This document shows, in pieces, positions 25,518 through 33,923 of a DNA stretch of 64,000 bases. Source of the stretch: Planctomycetota bacterium (lineage in GTDB: Bacteria > Planctomycetota > PLA2); contig JAJFFH010000040.1 of NCBI GenBank assembly GCA_021776735.1, forward strand, positions 186,001-250,000, written 5' to 3'. Numbering within the stretch: the stretch's first letter is position 1; the number at the start of each line of letters is the position of its first letter. The notes under the pieces are model-generated. The model saw only the letters and a list, made by a program, of their open reading frames with translations. It was not told the origin of the DNA and did not search any database. Made by a program: the position numbers and the translations under genes.

Positions 25518-25546
25518 TTGTCAAAATCGCTCTTTTGTGCCGGGCT
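25518..25546. repeat. 29-nt intergenic repeat, copy 1
   Basis: A 29-nt stretch starting TTGTCAAAATCGCTC and ending GTGCCGGGCT is repeated without change at 56602-56630 in the same orientation. In both places it is followed by GGTA-like sequence and then an AAAGGG block, so the shared element may be about 60 nt. Here it lies between the converging ECF and small membrane protein genes. Confidence 0.75.
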
Positions 25547-25639
25547 GGGTAGGGCACGGCAAAGGGCCATCCACATCATAGCTCGCACCGAACGGCCACC
25601 GGGGCCGCGGGATCTCTTGGAAGCCACCGGCGCCTCCGG

Positions 25640-26023
25640 TCACCGCACCAGCTTCAACCAGCCGCCCAGGCTCGCGCCGGCGATGCCGACGACCATCAGG
25701 GCGGCCCGGTACCAGGTCGGTTGTGCAGCGGCGGCTTCGGCGGGCGTGGCGAACCAGCTTACGACGCCCATGACGGCAACGAGGGCCACCAGGCCGAGGA
25801 CCGCGGCACGCTTCGGTGAGATCCACGCAGTCGTCCAGCCTCCGCCCAACGCAGAGCACAAGCCGACGGCGAGAATCACGAGCAGCAGAGCGGTGCCCGG
25901 CGGCGCTTTCGGCTCCTTGCCGAACTGTTCGGGCGCCAGCGCCCCCAAGGCCGCGAACAGGGCGAAGGTCGCCACCATCATGACGCCGAAACCGGCAACA
26001 ACGGACAAGACGGTCCTGAGCAT
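25640..26023 (-). CDS. Small integral membrane protein, unidentified
   Basis: 127 aa with four predicted membrane helices (LSVVAGFGVMMVATFALFAAL; LLLVILAVGLCSALGGGWTT; AAVLGLVALVAVMGVVSW; AALMVVGIAGASLGGWL). The ATG at 26023 is preceded by AAAGGAG and starts the first helix; a start eight codons upstream is possible. No family I recognise. It lies alone between a terminator hairpin upstream and the ECF gene downstream. Confidence 0.65.
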   Translation of the reverse strand: MLRTVLSVVAGFGVMMVATFALFAALGALAPEQFGKEPKAPPGTALLLVILAVGLCSALGGGWTTAWISPKRAAVLGLVALVAVMGVVSWFATPAEAAAAQPTWYRAALMVVGIAGASLGGWLKLVR

Positions 26024-26080
26024 GACAACTCCTTTCGAGGAAGCCATGTCGCGAGCCGCCGGATGATGACCAAAAAAAAG

Positions 26081-26109
26081 TCGGGCGCCCGTCCGAAGAG
26101 GGCGCCCGA
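26081..26109 (-). terminator. Intrinsic terminator of the DUF1800-DUF1501 operon
   Basis: TCGGGCGCCC and GGGCGCCCGA form a perfect 10-bp stem with a 9-nt loop. On the minus strand it is followed by a run of eight T. It lies 37 nt after the DUF1501 stop. It is the clearest rho-independent terminator of the window. Confidence 0.9.
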
Positions 26110-26145
26110 TTGCATATCGAGGTTCGGTCAGACCTGCTGCGTCGG

Positions 26146-27501
26146 TCAGACCAGGCCCAAACCCGAGGGATCGGGCTGGAAGTCCGGATCCGGGAAGAGC
26201 TGGGTCGAGTTGGTCGTGACGCCCAGATGGTCGCCGATCACGTCCAGGTAAATGTCGCGGAAGTCGATGCCGAAGGGGACCGTCGAGTTCGGCGGCTGAA
26301 GGTTGGCCTCCGACATCATCGCCGTCATGCCGCTACCGACATCGAGTCGGCCCTTCACCCGGCCACCCATCACGAAGAACGCGTTGCCGTGGCCGTGGTC
26401 CGTGCCGAACGAGCCGTTCTCGAAAATGCGACGGCCGAATTCGGAGATCACGACGATCACGCAATCGTTCCACTTGTTGATGTTTTTCATGTCGGTCGAG
26501 AACGCGCGGATGGCCCCGTTGAGCTGATCCATCAGGCTGGCGTGCCGGACGATCTGGTTGCTGTGGTTGTCGAACCCGCCGAACCCGGTGTAAAAGACCT
26601 TGGTGCCGAAGGTGGCTTGGCCGGACAGGAGCTGCGAGACGGTGCGCATGTAGCGGCCCAGCGTGGTGTCCGGGTACCCGTTCGGGTTCCCGGCGGAGAG
26701 GTCGCCCGGATCCACCCACTCCGAGACGCCGTCCTGCACGCGATCAACGAGGTCGTACGCGAGCTGGTTGGTGTTGAAAATGGAGAGCCGCGGCTCCACC
26801 GTCGGAATCGGGTCGGCGTCGAGCATCCCGCGGACGGTGCTGAGCCGGTGCGCCTGGTTGCCGGGGAAGTTGTTGTCCGCGTCGACCGTGAACCCCGGCA
26901 CGTCCCGGAGGATCATCGGCTGCGTCACGTCGCTGTTGAAGTCGACGCGGCGGCCGAGGCCGACCGAGATCACGCCCAGCGGCTCGACCGGATCCGCGCA
27001 GAACTCGTCCGCGAACCGGCCCAGCCAGCCGCGCCCGTCCCCGTTCTGCGTGTTGTTGCGCACCCCGAACGAATAGATGTCCTGGCTCGTGAAGTGCGAC
27101 TGGTTCGGTGTCGGGTAACTGACCCGGTTGACGATATGGAGGTCGTTGTCGTCCCAGATGGACTTGATGGCGCCGAGGCTGTAGTGCAGCTTCCAATCCC
27201 CATCGAGATCGGGAAGCACTTCGCCCACCGGCAGGCCGCCGCCGGAGCCCACCTCGTTGACCAGGTTGATGGCGGCGCGGCGGTCCACGTAGGGACTCAG
27301 GTGCGTGGGCACGACCATGTTGAGGCCGTCGCACCCGCCGAGCATGTTGACCACGACCATGAACCGGCCAGGGATGCCTTCGCCGGCACCAAGGACGGAA
27401 CGGGTCGCGAGAATCGGATTCACCGCGACCGCCGCGGCGCCCAGAGCGGCGCCCTTGAGCAGCGAACGGCGGGAGACACGGGAGCGTCTGCGTTTTGTCA
27501 T
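26146..27501 (-). CDS. DUF1501 family exported protein
   Basis: 451 aa. The N-terminus has a twin-arginine signal (SRVSRRSLLKGAALGAAAVAV), so it is exported folded. The body fits DUF1501 (sulfatase-like fold): MVVVNMLGGCDGLNMVVP near residue 45, NQSHFTSQDIYSFG, and near the end VIVVISEFGRRIFENGS and DHGHGNAFFVMGG. Members pair with DUF1800 proteins in planctomycetes and relatives; the function of the pair is not established. The start is 12 nt after the DUF1800 stop, so they form one operon ended by the hairpin at 26081-26109. Confidence 0.93.
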   Translation of the reverse strand: MTKRRRSRVSRRSLLKGAALGAAAVAVNPILATRSVLGAGEGIPGRFMVVVNMLGGCDGLNMVVPTHLSPYVDRRAAINLVNEVGSGGGLPVGEVLPDLDGDWKLHYSLGAIKSIWDDNDLHIVNRVSYPTPNQSHFTSQDIYSFGVRNNTQNGDGRGWLGRFADEFCADPVEPLGVISVGLGRRVDFNSDVTQPMILRDVPGFTVDADNNFPGNQAHRLSTVRGMLDADPIPTVEPRLSIFNTNQLAYDLVDRVQDGVSEWVDPGDLSAGNPNGYPDTTLGRYMRTVSQLLSGQATFGTKVFYTGFGGFDNHSNQIVRHASLMDQLNGAIRAFSTDMKNINKWNDCVIVVISEFGRRIFENGSFGTDHGHGNAFFVMGGRVKGRLDVGSGMTAMMSEANLQPPNSTVPFGIDFRDIYLDVIGDHLGVTTNSTQLFPDPDFQPDPSGLGLV

Positions 27502-27513
27502 GTGTCTATCTCC

Positions 27514-29706
27514 CTAGTTCTGGTGAGCGTCGTGGTACTGCGCGATCAGCCAAATGAGGTCGCGCGACTTTTGCTTGACGTGGTCGTCGTTGTTCTCGTC
27601 GTAGGCGAACGGAACGGTCTGGCCCGCATCGTCTTGCTGCGTCGTGACGAAGTTGATGAATTGAGTGCGCGCGTTGCCCGAGAGCCGCACGTCCAGGAGG
27701 GTGGCGATGTGATCCACCAATTCGGTCGGCGAGCGCTCGCCCGACGGCGGAAGCAGCGGATCCAGATCCGCCGCGACATCGTCGAGTTCCTGGACCGCAA
27801 GGTTTAGGAAGTTGATCCGCTCGAGCTGCGACTGGCTCCCCAGCCACTGCACGCCGGTCGGCCAGCCGTTGACGTCGGGCGGCTCGACCAGAGTCTGGCC
27901 CATGTCGGTCATGGACGTACGCATGCGTGCCGCCGCGGTGCCGGCGTCGTCGGAAAGCGCGATGCCCGTCTGATGGAGGAATGCAAACATGAACTCGACC
28001 GGCGACTTCACCTTGCCCTTGATCGACCGCGACGAGTACATCGCCTTGCTCTTCAGGATCTTGGAGATGATGGGCTTGAGATTCCACTGGTTGACGCCCG
28101 GCGCGCGCAGGTCCGCGGCCAGTTCGTTCACCACGAGGTCGTCCGGGTTGTCATACAGGAAGAACTCGACGAGCTTGTGGCAGATAAACTGCGACGCCTC
28201 CATCGGCCGCATGCGCAGCGTCAGGGCGACGACGCCGCCGTCGGCGTCCCGGTCGTCCGTCGTGATGCCGGCGCCACTGGTATGGAACGGCTCGATATCG
28301 TCGTAGCCGAAGTTGCCGACCTGGCCGAAAATCGTCTTCTCGCCCGCGTCGTGACGACCGGGCACATAGCGCATGTCCAGGTACGCGTTGTCCGGATCGT
28401 CGCGCACGGTGAACCACTGAAAGCCGGTGAAGGCCTCCGCGGCCTGCTGGATGTCGAATTCGCTGTAGCCGTTGCCCTCGCCGAGCATGAACAGCTCCCA
28501 GAGCTCGCGCGCGAAGTTCTCGTTGGGCGCGCCGACGCGGGAAACCCTGCCGTCGAGCCAGTCGAGCATCGCGCGATCTTTCGTGATCTCGATCAGGAGC
28601 AACCGCCAGCTGTACCCGAGACCGGGCGAACCGTCGGCCAGCGTCTCCGTCGTGGGCAGCGAAAAACGCCGGAAGAGCTGAATCTGTCTGTGCAGCGTCC
28701 AGCGGAAGTTCTGGTTCATGTCCCGCTCGCTGGTCGCGAAGTGATCATGCAGAAAAAACGCGAGCCGCTCCTGGAACAGCGCGGGGTTCTTCGCCATCAG
28801 CTCGAGCCACCAGTCCTTGTTCACGCGGGTTCCGAAACCGGCGCCCGGAATGACGTTGCGGCCGTACCGGTCCAGCGCCGCGTTTTCGACCGCGTCGTCG
28901 TTGGTGTAGCCGAGCAGCCCATCGACCGTAAGACTCATGCCTGCCACGCGCGCCGCCGCCACGCGATCCGCGGGCGCTCCGAAGCCCGCGCGCCGAAACA
29001 GGTGCTGCGCGGAAATCGGCGTCAGGATGTTGCCGGCTGGCGCCAGCGAGAACTCGGCGGTGTACTGCAAGCCGCTCACGACCGTTGTCACGAGGCCCAC
29101 CGAGCTGGTCACCGTGATGTCGGCCCCGCCTTCGTTGGCAACCGCCGGCGCGACAAACGTCGCCGTCGCGTCGTCGATGATCGTCGGCACGACCGCCTGG
29201 CCCTCGACCGCGACCTGTATCCCGGCCGCAAAGCCCGAACCGGCGAGCCGCACCGTCTGTCCACCGGCGATCGGCACCATGTTGTCGCCGGCGGTGGGCC
29301 CCGTCGTGGCCATCACCTGCACAACCGCAGGTGGCGCGATGTATTGAAACGCGCCGGTGAGGGTTGCGGTCTCGCCGTCCGGGTTGCGGACGATGATGTC
29401 GAACACCCCGACCAGGCCGTTGGGGGTCGCCGCGGTGATCACCGAAGCGGTCACGGTAGCAACCGCGGCGGCGCGCCCGTCGATCGTCACGGTCAGGCCG
29501 TTGACGAAGCCGCTGCCGGTGATCTGGATCGTGTCGCCGCCGGTCGTCGTGCCGAACGGCGGTGTTGTGACGTTGTTCTGGGTCAGAACCTGTAGCGCTT
29601 GGAGCAGAAGCCCCAGCGGGGTTGCACCCCCTCCACCACCGCCGCCGCCGCAGCCCGCGAACAGCGCTGCAACGAGGACGGGGCCCAAGAGTCGCCGCGT
29701 TCCCAT
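27514..29706 (-). CDS. DUF1800 family lipoprotein with N-terminal IPT/TIG domains
   Basis: 730 aa. A lipoprotein signal with FAGCGGG lies at residues 15-20, followed by a glycine run. Two IPT/TIG-like Ig domains follow (about residues 45-215), each with the GDTIQITGSGFVNG or GQTVRLAGSGFAAG pattern. The DUF1800 region begins near HLFRRAGFGAPADRV and includes ERLAFFLHDHFATSERD, ENFARELWELFMLGEGNGYSE, and near the end VEPPDVNGWPTGVQWL. It is probably surface-anchored and secreted with the DUF1501 partner. The family's biochemical role is unknown. Confidence 0.92.
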   Translation of the reverse strand: MGTRRLLGPVLVAALFAGCGGGGGGGGATPLGLLLQALQVLTQNNVTTPPFGTTTGGDTIQITGSGFVNGLTVTIDGRAAAVATVTASVITAATPNGLVGVFDIIVRNPDGETATLTGAFQYIAPPAVVQVMATTGPTAGDNMVPIAGGQTVRLAGSGFAAGIQVAVEGQAVVPTIIDDATATFVAPAVANEGGADITVTSSVGLVTTVVSGLQYTAEFSLAPAGNILTPISAQHLFRRAGFGAPADRVAAARVAGMSLTVDGLLGYTNDDAVENAALDRYGRNVIPGAGFGTRVNKDWWLELMAKNPALFQERLAFFLHDHFATSERDMNQNFRWTLHRQIQLFRRFSLPTTETLADGSPGLGYSWRLLLIEITKDRAMLDWLDGRVSRVGAPNENFARELWELFMLGEGNGYSEFDIQQAAEAFTGFQWFTVRDDPDNAYLDMRYVPGRHDAGEKTIFGQVGNFGYDDIEPFHTSGAGITTDDRDADGGVVALTLRMRPMEASQFICHKLVEFFLYDNPDDLVVNELAADLRAPGVNQWNLKPIISKILKSKAMYSSRSIKGKVKSPVEFMFAFLHQTGIALSDDAGTAAARMRTSMTDMGQTLVEPPDVNGWPTGVQWLGSQSQLERINFLNLAVQELDDVAADLDPLLPPSGERSPTELVDHIATLLDVRLSGNARTQFINFVTTQQDDAGQTVPFAYDENNDDHVKQKSRDLIWLIAQYHDAHQN

Positions 29707-29956
29707 CGATACCTCCTGGCTCCCTCGGGAGCCGACCGGTCAAACCTGATTTGGCCTATCCCCCCGCCCGGTTTTCATGGAGGCGGGGGCCCGAGGGACA
29801 GGCGGAACTCTCTGGGAGGAGTCTAGCAGACTCCGCAGCGCGCGCGGACAAGGGCAAGAAGAACACCGCGGGTCAGCAAACGGGCAGGCCCGCGCCGAAG
29901 CTCGAAGAGCGACGAGCGAAGGCGGTACGGCGATGCTCCGACCTCTGGAACCTACG

Positions 29957-29983
29957 AAAAAGCCCGGCATGGCCGGGCTTTTT
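29957..29983 (-). terminator. Terminator of the tRNA-Gly gene
   Basis: AAAAAGCCCGGC, loop of 3 nt, GCCGGGCTTTTT: perfect 12-bp stem with T run, three nt past the encoded CCA of the tRNA. The A and T tracts would also let it work on the plus strand. Confidence 0.88.
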
Positions 29984-29986
29984 CGG

Positions 29987-30060
29987 TGGAGCGGCTGATG
30001 GGAATCGGACCCACGTAGCCGGCTTGGGAAGCCGGTGCTCTACCATTGAGCTACAGCCGC
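29987..30060 (-). tRNA. tRNA-Gly (anticodon TCC)
   Basis: 74 nt including an encoded CCA. The acceptor stem GCGGCTG pairs with CAGCCGC. The D-arm is GCTCAATGGTAGAGC. The anticodon arm is CCGGC-TTCCCAA-GCCGG, giving anticodon TCC. The T-arm contains GGGTTCGATTCCC. Discriminator T then CCA. All arms pair, so it looks functional. It is transcribed towards the terminator at 29957-29983. Confidence 0.96.
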
Positions 30061-30075
30061 GTGGAGTTCGGTATC

Positions 30076-30975
30076 TTACACCATCTCCAGTTCCGGTTTC
30101 TCGGCCAATTCCGCGGCAACGGGCGTTTGGGCAGGGTTCTCTCCGCTCGTCTGGGCCGGAACCCGGGGCAGGCGCAGGGTTGCGCGCGTGCCGGCGTCCG
30201 GAGCCGTGTCGAGCACGAAGGAACCGCCCAGCGCGTGCGAGGTCGCGTAGACGATCGAGTACGACAGCGTGATCGCGCCGTCCTCGTCCATGTCGACGGC
30301 CCTATCGCTGGCGCGTTCCACGGGGCAAAACAAATCGACGAGTTGGTCCGGCTCCAGTCCCGGGCCGTCGTCCGCCACGGCAAACATGACTTGGCCGTCG
30401 ATCTCGCCAACCGCCACGGTGACATCGCCCTCGCCCTCGGGCGCGGCCTCGATCGCCGCGCCGACCAGGTGTCTCAGGGCGTGGGCCAGCAGCGTCGGAT
30501 TGACACGGATCGTCGGTGCGTCCTCGACCATGTAGTGGATGCGCACGCCACGCTCCAGGGCGCGGCCCGCCCAGCGGTCCACTGCTGCCCGCATGCAAAC
30601 GGCCGGCTCCAGCAAACGCTGATCGGCTTCGGGGAGTCGCGCGGACGCCGGCTTGTACTGTCGCTCCAGAAGATCGCGCATGCGGCGCGCCTGACGCTGC
30701 ACGATGCGCAGGCGAAACGCATCGCCCTCCCCGCCCTTTCCGGACAGCTCGCACTGCCCGAGGATCACGAGCAGCGGCGAGTAGAGCATGTCGTAGGTGG
30801 CCGCCAGCAGGTCGGAACGCTGCGCGGTGGCGGGCCGGCCCGCGCCCTGCTCCGATGTGGCGCCGCGCGACGGGCTCACGGAGCGGTCGTGTTCGAGCGA
30901 GCGGATGCGACGCAACAGCACCGCGACGGCCAGCAGCGAAACAAAGGGAAACAGGATGTCGAGCGCGAGTGTCAT
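30076..30975 (-). CDS. Degenerate membrane-bound histidine-kinase-like ATPase
   Basis: 299 aa. One N-terminal membrane segment is followed by a helical region and a GHKL ATPase domain. In the place of the HisKA H-box (usually HELRTPL) it reads TYDMLYSPLLVILG, so the phospho-accepting His is Tyr. The N-box is also altered (HALRHLVGAAIEAAP lacks the usual Asn). G1 (VADDGPGLEPDQL) is present and G2 is weak. It may bind ATP as a scaffold or regulator without phosphotransfer. It follows a HEAT-repeat gene after one nt and has a GGAGG site. No response regulator is adjacent. Confidence 0.75.
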   Translation of the reverse strand: MTLALDILFPFVSLLAVAVLLRRIRSLEHDRSVSPSRGATSEQGAGRPATAQRSDLLAATYDMLYSPLLVILGQCELSGKGGEGDAFRLRIVQRQARRMRDLLERQYKPASARLPEADQRLLEPAVCMRAAVDRWAGRALERGVRIHYMVEDAPTIRVNPTLLAHALRHLVGAAIEAAPEGEGDVTVAVGEIDGQVMFAVADDGPGLEPDQLVDLFCPVERASDRAVDMDEDGAITLSYSIVYATSHALGGSFVLDTAPDAGTRATLRLPRVPAQTSGENPAQTPVAAELAEKPELEMV

Positions 30976-30976
30976 G

Positions 30977-32122
30977 TCAGGCTCCTCCCGGGAGCGAGCA
31001 ATCGTTGCTCTGTAGCCAATGCTGCCAATCGGTCCCGGCCGCCCGGCCCGACAGGGCCTGCAGCGCCTGTTCCGCCTGCTGCCACACCGAGGTTCCCTTG
31101 AGCCCGGCGAGGGCGACGGCAGCCGGCTTGACGCCCAGCCGCCGCAGACCCCGGACGGCCGCCTGGCGCAGGGCGAGATCGCCGTTGCGGGCGAAAGCCG
31201 CGAGTTCACGCGCAAGATCCGCCCGGGCGATTCCGAGGCCGCCGAGCGCCTCGATTGCGGCGGTGCGCACGATCGCCGACTGGTCGGGCCGGCGCGCGAG
31301 ACGGAGCAGGGGCGCTCGCGCGGCCTCGAAGCCGGCGGCGCCCAGGAACCGCGCGGCCTTCGCGCGCACCTCGGCCCTTTCGTCGGTCAACGCCGACAGG
31401 TCGATGTAGCCACGCAGGTCGCCGTTGCGCCAGAGCCGCGTCGCCTCGCGCACATCCTCGTCGTCGCGCGGGGAAAAGCGCGGGTCACGGCGGAGCAGAA
31501 GCAGCATGCGGGCCGCCGGCTTGCCTTCGTGGTGGCGCACCGCCTGCGCGATCGTCCCGCAACGCACGACGGTGCCCTTCAGCGGCTGCCAGCTCTTGTC
31601 GGCGGCCAACTTCAACGCCAGGGCCAGGGTCCGGCGGCTGGACAGCCGGCTCAGGGCGCTCAACGCCAGGAAACGGTCGATGACCTGGCCGCTCCGAAAC
31701 AGATCGACCAGGGCGCCGTCGTCATGCTGCTGTACGGCCCGCTCGATGAGGTAGTTCCGGGCCATCGTCCGGTGCGGATGGCCTGGGCGGAGCATTCGGC
31801 GGTACATCGTCGCGGCGGCGCCGTCATTCGGGTAGGCCTCGGCGATAAGCCGCAGGGTGCCTTCGTGCAGCCGGGCGTGTCGCCGGTTTTCGGTCACGCT
31901 GATCAGAAACGCGACCGCACGCAGGTCCTTGATCCGCGCGATCTTGCGGAGGACCGCCGGGGCAGCCGCCGGTCGCGCCGAGCGACCCGTGGCCACGCGA
32001 AACTCGTGCTGGAGCGCCCGGAGCCGCTGGGTGACCGACTCTTCCTTCGCGCGGGCGAGGCCCGGAGCGAGCAAGACGACCCCGGAAACAACAAGGGCCA
32101 AAATCCGGACAGAACACGCCAC
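30977..32122 (-). CDS. Exported HEAT-repeat protein
   Basis: 381 aa with an N-terminal signal peptide (VRILALVVSGVVLLAPGLARA). The rest is alpha-helical with HEAT-like repeats, clearest near the end: ARAPLLRLARRPDQSAIVRTAAIEALGGLG and DLALRQAAVRGLRRLG. It ends with TDWQHWLQSNDCS. It is likely a periplasmic protein-interaction scaffold. It is co-transcribed with the degenerate kinase downstream. Confidence 0.75.
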   Translation of the reverse strand: MACSVRILALVVSGVVLLAPGLARAKEESVTQRLRALQHEFRVATGRSARPAAAPAVLRKIARIKDLRAVAFLISVTENRRHARLHEGTLRLIAEAYPNDGAAATMYRRMLRPGHPHRTMARNYLIERAVQQHDDGALVDLFRSGQVIDRFLALSALSRLSSRRTLALALKLAADKSWQPLKGTVVRCGTIAQAVRHHEGKPAARMLLLLRRDPRFSPRDDEDVREATRLWRNGDLRGYIDLSALTDERAEVRAKAARFLGAAGFEAARAPLLRLARRPDQSAIVRTAAIEALGGLGIARADLARELAAFARNGDLALRQAAVRGLRRLGVKPAAVALAGLKGTSVWQQAEQALQALSGRAAGTDWQHWLQSNDCSLPGGA

Positions 32123-32284
32123 AGCATGTCCAATATCGACCCTCCTTCACCCTCGGTTGAAGCTCTTTTTGGCCGGAAATGTTCCGGTTCGGTGACACCA
32201 TCACCCCTCCAGGCCACCAGATTCCCGACTTTTTGCGTCCGGCACGGTTGCTGCGGTGTGTTTGGGGTGGTTGAATCGTTCCCC

Positions 32285-33916
32285 ATGCGCATCCCTGTTT
32301 GTCTCGTTCTGCTCCTCGTCGCCGCCGTCGGCACCGCCTCTGCGGAAGGCGAAACCAAGGCCGAACGCGCGGCTCGCGCGGCTGTCAAAAAAAACCCGAA
32401 AGACATCGGGGCGTGGCTGACGGTCGCCGACGCCATGATGAAGCGGGGTGAGCCCCACGACGCGTGGACGCTGCTCGAGGACCGGGCGATGCCCGCGTTG
32501 CCGGGCAACCTGCGGCTGACCTCGAAGCTGGGCGAGATTTTTCTGGCCGTCGGCGCCAAGGAGGCGGCGAACCGGGGTGACGGCACCTACATCCGCAACC
32601 TCTACATGGACGCGGAACGGATGTTTGACGAGGTGCTGGCGAAGGAGCCGAAGAACGCGGAGGCGTTGTTCGGCAAGGCCCGCGCGAACTACCAGCTCAG
32701 CGACGTGGCCGAGCGCATGGCCGCGGCCAAAAAAGCAATCTCGGACTGCCTCATCGCCGACCCCAAGTTCGCCGCCGCGCATGCGCTGCAAGCGGACATG
32801 CTCTACGCGGCGGCACGCACCGTGAAGGACGCCGCCTCGCGGCTCGCCAAATACGCCGCGGCGGAGTCGAAGTACGAGATCGCGATCAGCCTGGACAAGA
32901 GCACCTCCCTCTGGTTTGTGCGGCTCGGCCACGCGCGCATCGCGCAAGGCAAGCGGGACTCGGCCAAGGCCGCGTACCTCGATGGGCTGAAGCACCACCC
33001 GGACGACGCCACTCCGATTCTCTCCGGGCTGGCCTACCTCGCCGGCAAGGACTGGAAGAAGATGGTCGATCCGCTGAAGGAAGCCGTCGCCATCGCGCCG
33101 AAGTCGGCGCACGCCTGGTACTACCTCGGCTACGCTTACTACGTCAACGGACTCAACGACGCCGCCGCCGCCGCGTTCAAGAAGGCGACCACCCTCAAGC
33201 CCGGCATGACCGAGGCGCTGTTCTACATCGGACAGACATTCGAAAAGCAAAACAAGGCGGATAAGGCGCTCGACTACTACCGCCGCGTGCTCAAGGCGAA
33301 CAAGGATCACCAGGGCGCCGCCCAACGGTTTCACGATATGGCGCTTGCGCGCCCGACCGACATCAGCCAGGCCGAAAAGCTCTTCGAGGAACTGATCCGG
33401 TTGGCGCCCACACGCAAGCAGCACATGGGCTATTTCCTCAACAACTACGCGCTCGTGCTGCGCAACTGGGCGGAGCGCGCCGGCGCGGCGAAGGACAGCC
33501 CGCCTCCCGCCGCCCGCAAGCGGATCAAGCGCTCCGGCGAGGTCTACGAAATGGCCGCCGCCATCCTGACCAACGAACCGCAGATCCAGAGCGACACCGG
33601 GCTCTTGTTCGAGTTCTATCCGTGCAACCGCGACGCGGTGAAGGCGAAGCGGTACTTCACGCGGTCGCTGGATCTCTCGGACTACGTGTACCGCGACGCG
33701 TTCGACGGACTCACGCGGATTTGTTACCGCACCAAGGACTGGGAACTGCTCTCCGACTACGCGGAGGGCGTGATCGGTGCCATCGAGCGTGGCCGGCAGG
33801 CCATCGCGCCTATCGGCGGCCAGGCGCCGCGCGAGGTCAAGGCGCAGACTCCGGGCCTTCGGGCCCGCGCACAGCGAGCGCTGCAAACGGCCAAGGCCAA
33901 GCTCAAGGGCGGATAG
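32285..33916 (+). CDS. Exported TPR-repeat protein
   Basis: 543 aa. The start gives a signal peptide (MRIPVCLVLLLVAAVGTASA). Several tetratricopeptide repeats follow, e.g. SAHAWYYLGYAYYVNGLNDAAAAAFKKA and TEALFYIGQTFEKQNKADKALDYYRRVLKA, roughly residues 150-400. No enzymatic domain is seen. It begins 162 nt from the divergent HEAT-repeat gene and converges on the AI-2E permease gene. Confidence 0.82.
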   Translation: MRIPVCLVLLLVAAVGTASAEGETKAERAARAAVKKNPKDIGAWLTVADAMMKRGEPHDAWTLLEDRAMPALPGNLRLTSKLGEIFLAVGAKEAANRGDGTYIRNLYMDAERMFDEVLAKEPKNAEALFGKARANYQLSDVAERMAAAKKAISDCLIADPKFAAAHALQADMLYAAARTVKDAASRLAKYAAAESKYEIAISLDKSTSLWFVRLGHARIAQGKRDSAKAAYLDGLKHHPDDATPILSGLAYLAGKDWKKMVDPLKEAVAIAPKSAHAWYYLGYAYYVNGLNDAAAAAFKKATTLKPGMTEALFYIGQTFEKQNKADKALDYYRRVLKANKDHQGAAQRFHDMALARPTDISQAEKLFEELIRLAPTRKQHMGYFLNNYALVLRNWAERAGAAKDSPPPAARKRIKRSGEVYEMAAAILTNEPQIQSDTGLLFEFYPCNRDAVKAKRYFTRSLDLSDYVYRDAFDGLTRICYRTKDWELLSDYAEGVIGAIERGRQAIAPIGGQAPREVKAQTPGLRARAQRALQTAKAKLKGG

Positions 33917-33923
33917 CCTCGCG

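Noticed and set aside
25518-25546. Possibility that the 29-nt repeat is a CRISPR repeat
   Set aside because: Only single copies 31 kb apart, no array or spacers, and no cas genes in the window.
31019-32284. N-terminal extension of the TPR protein by over 400 codons
   Set aside because: It would overlap the entire HEAT-repeat gene on the other strand; the signal peptide at 32285 is a clear true start.
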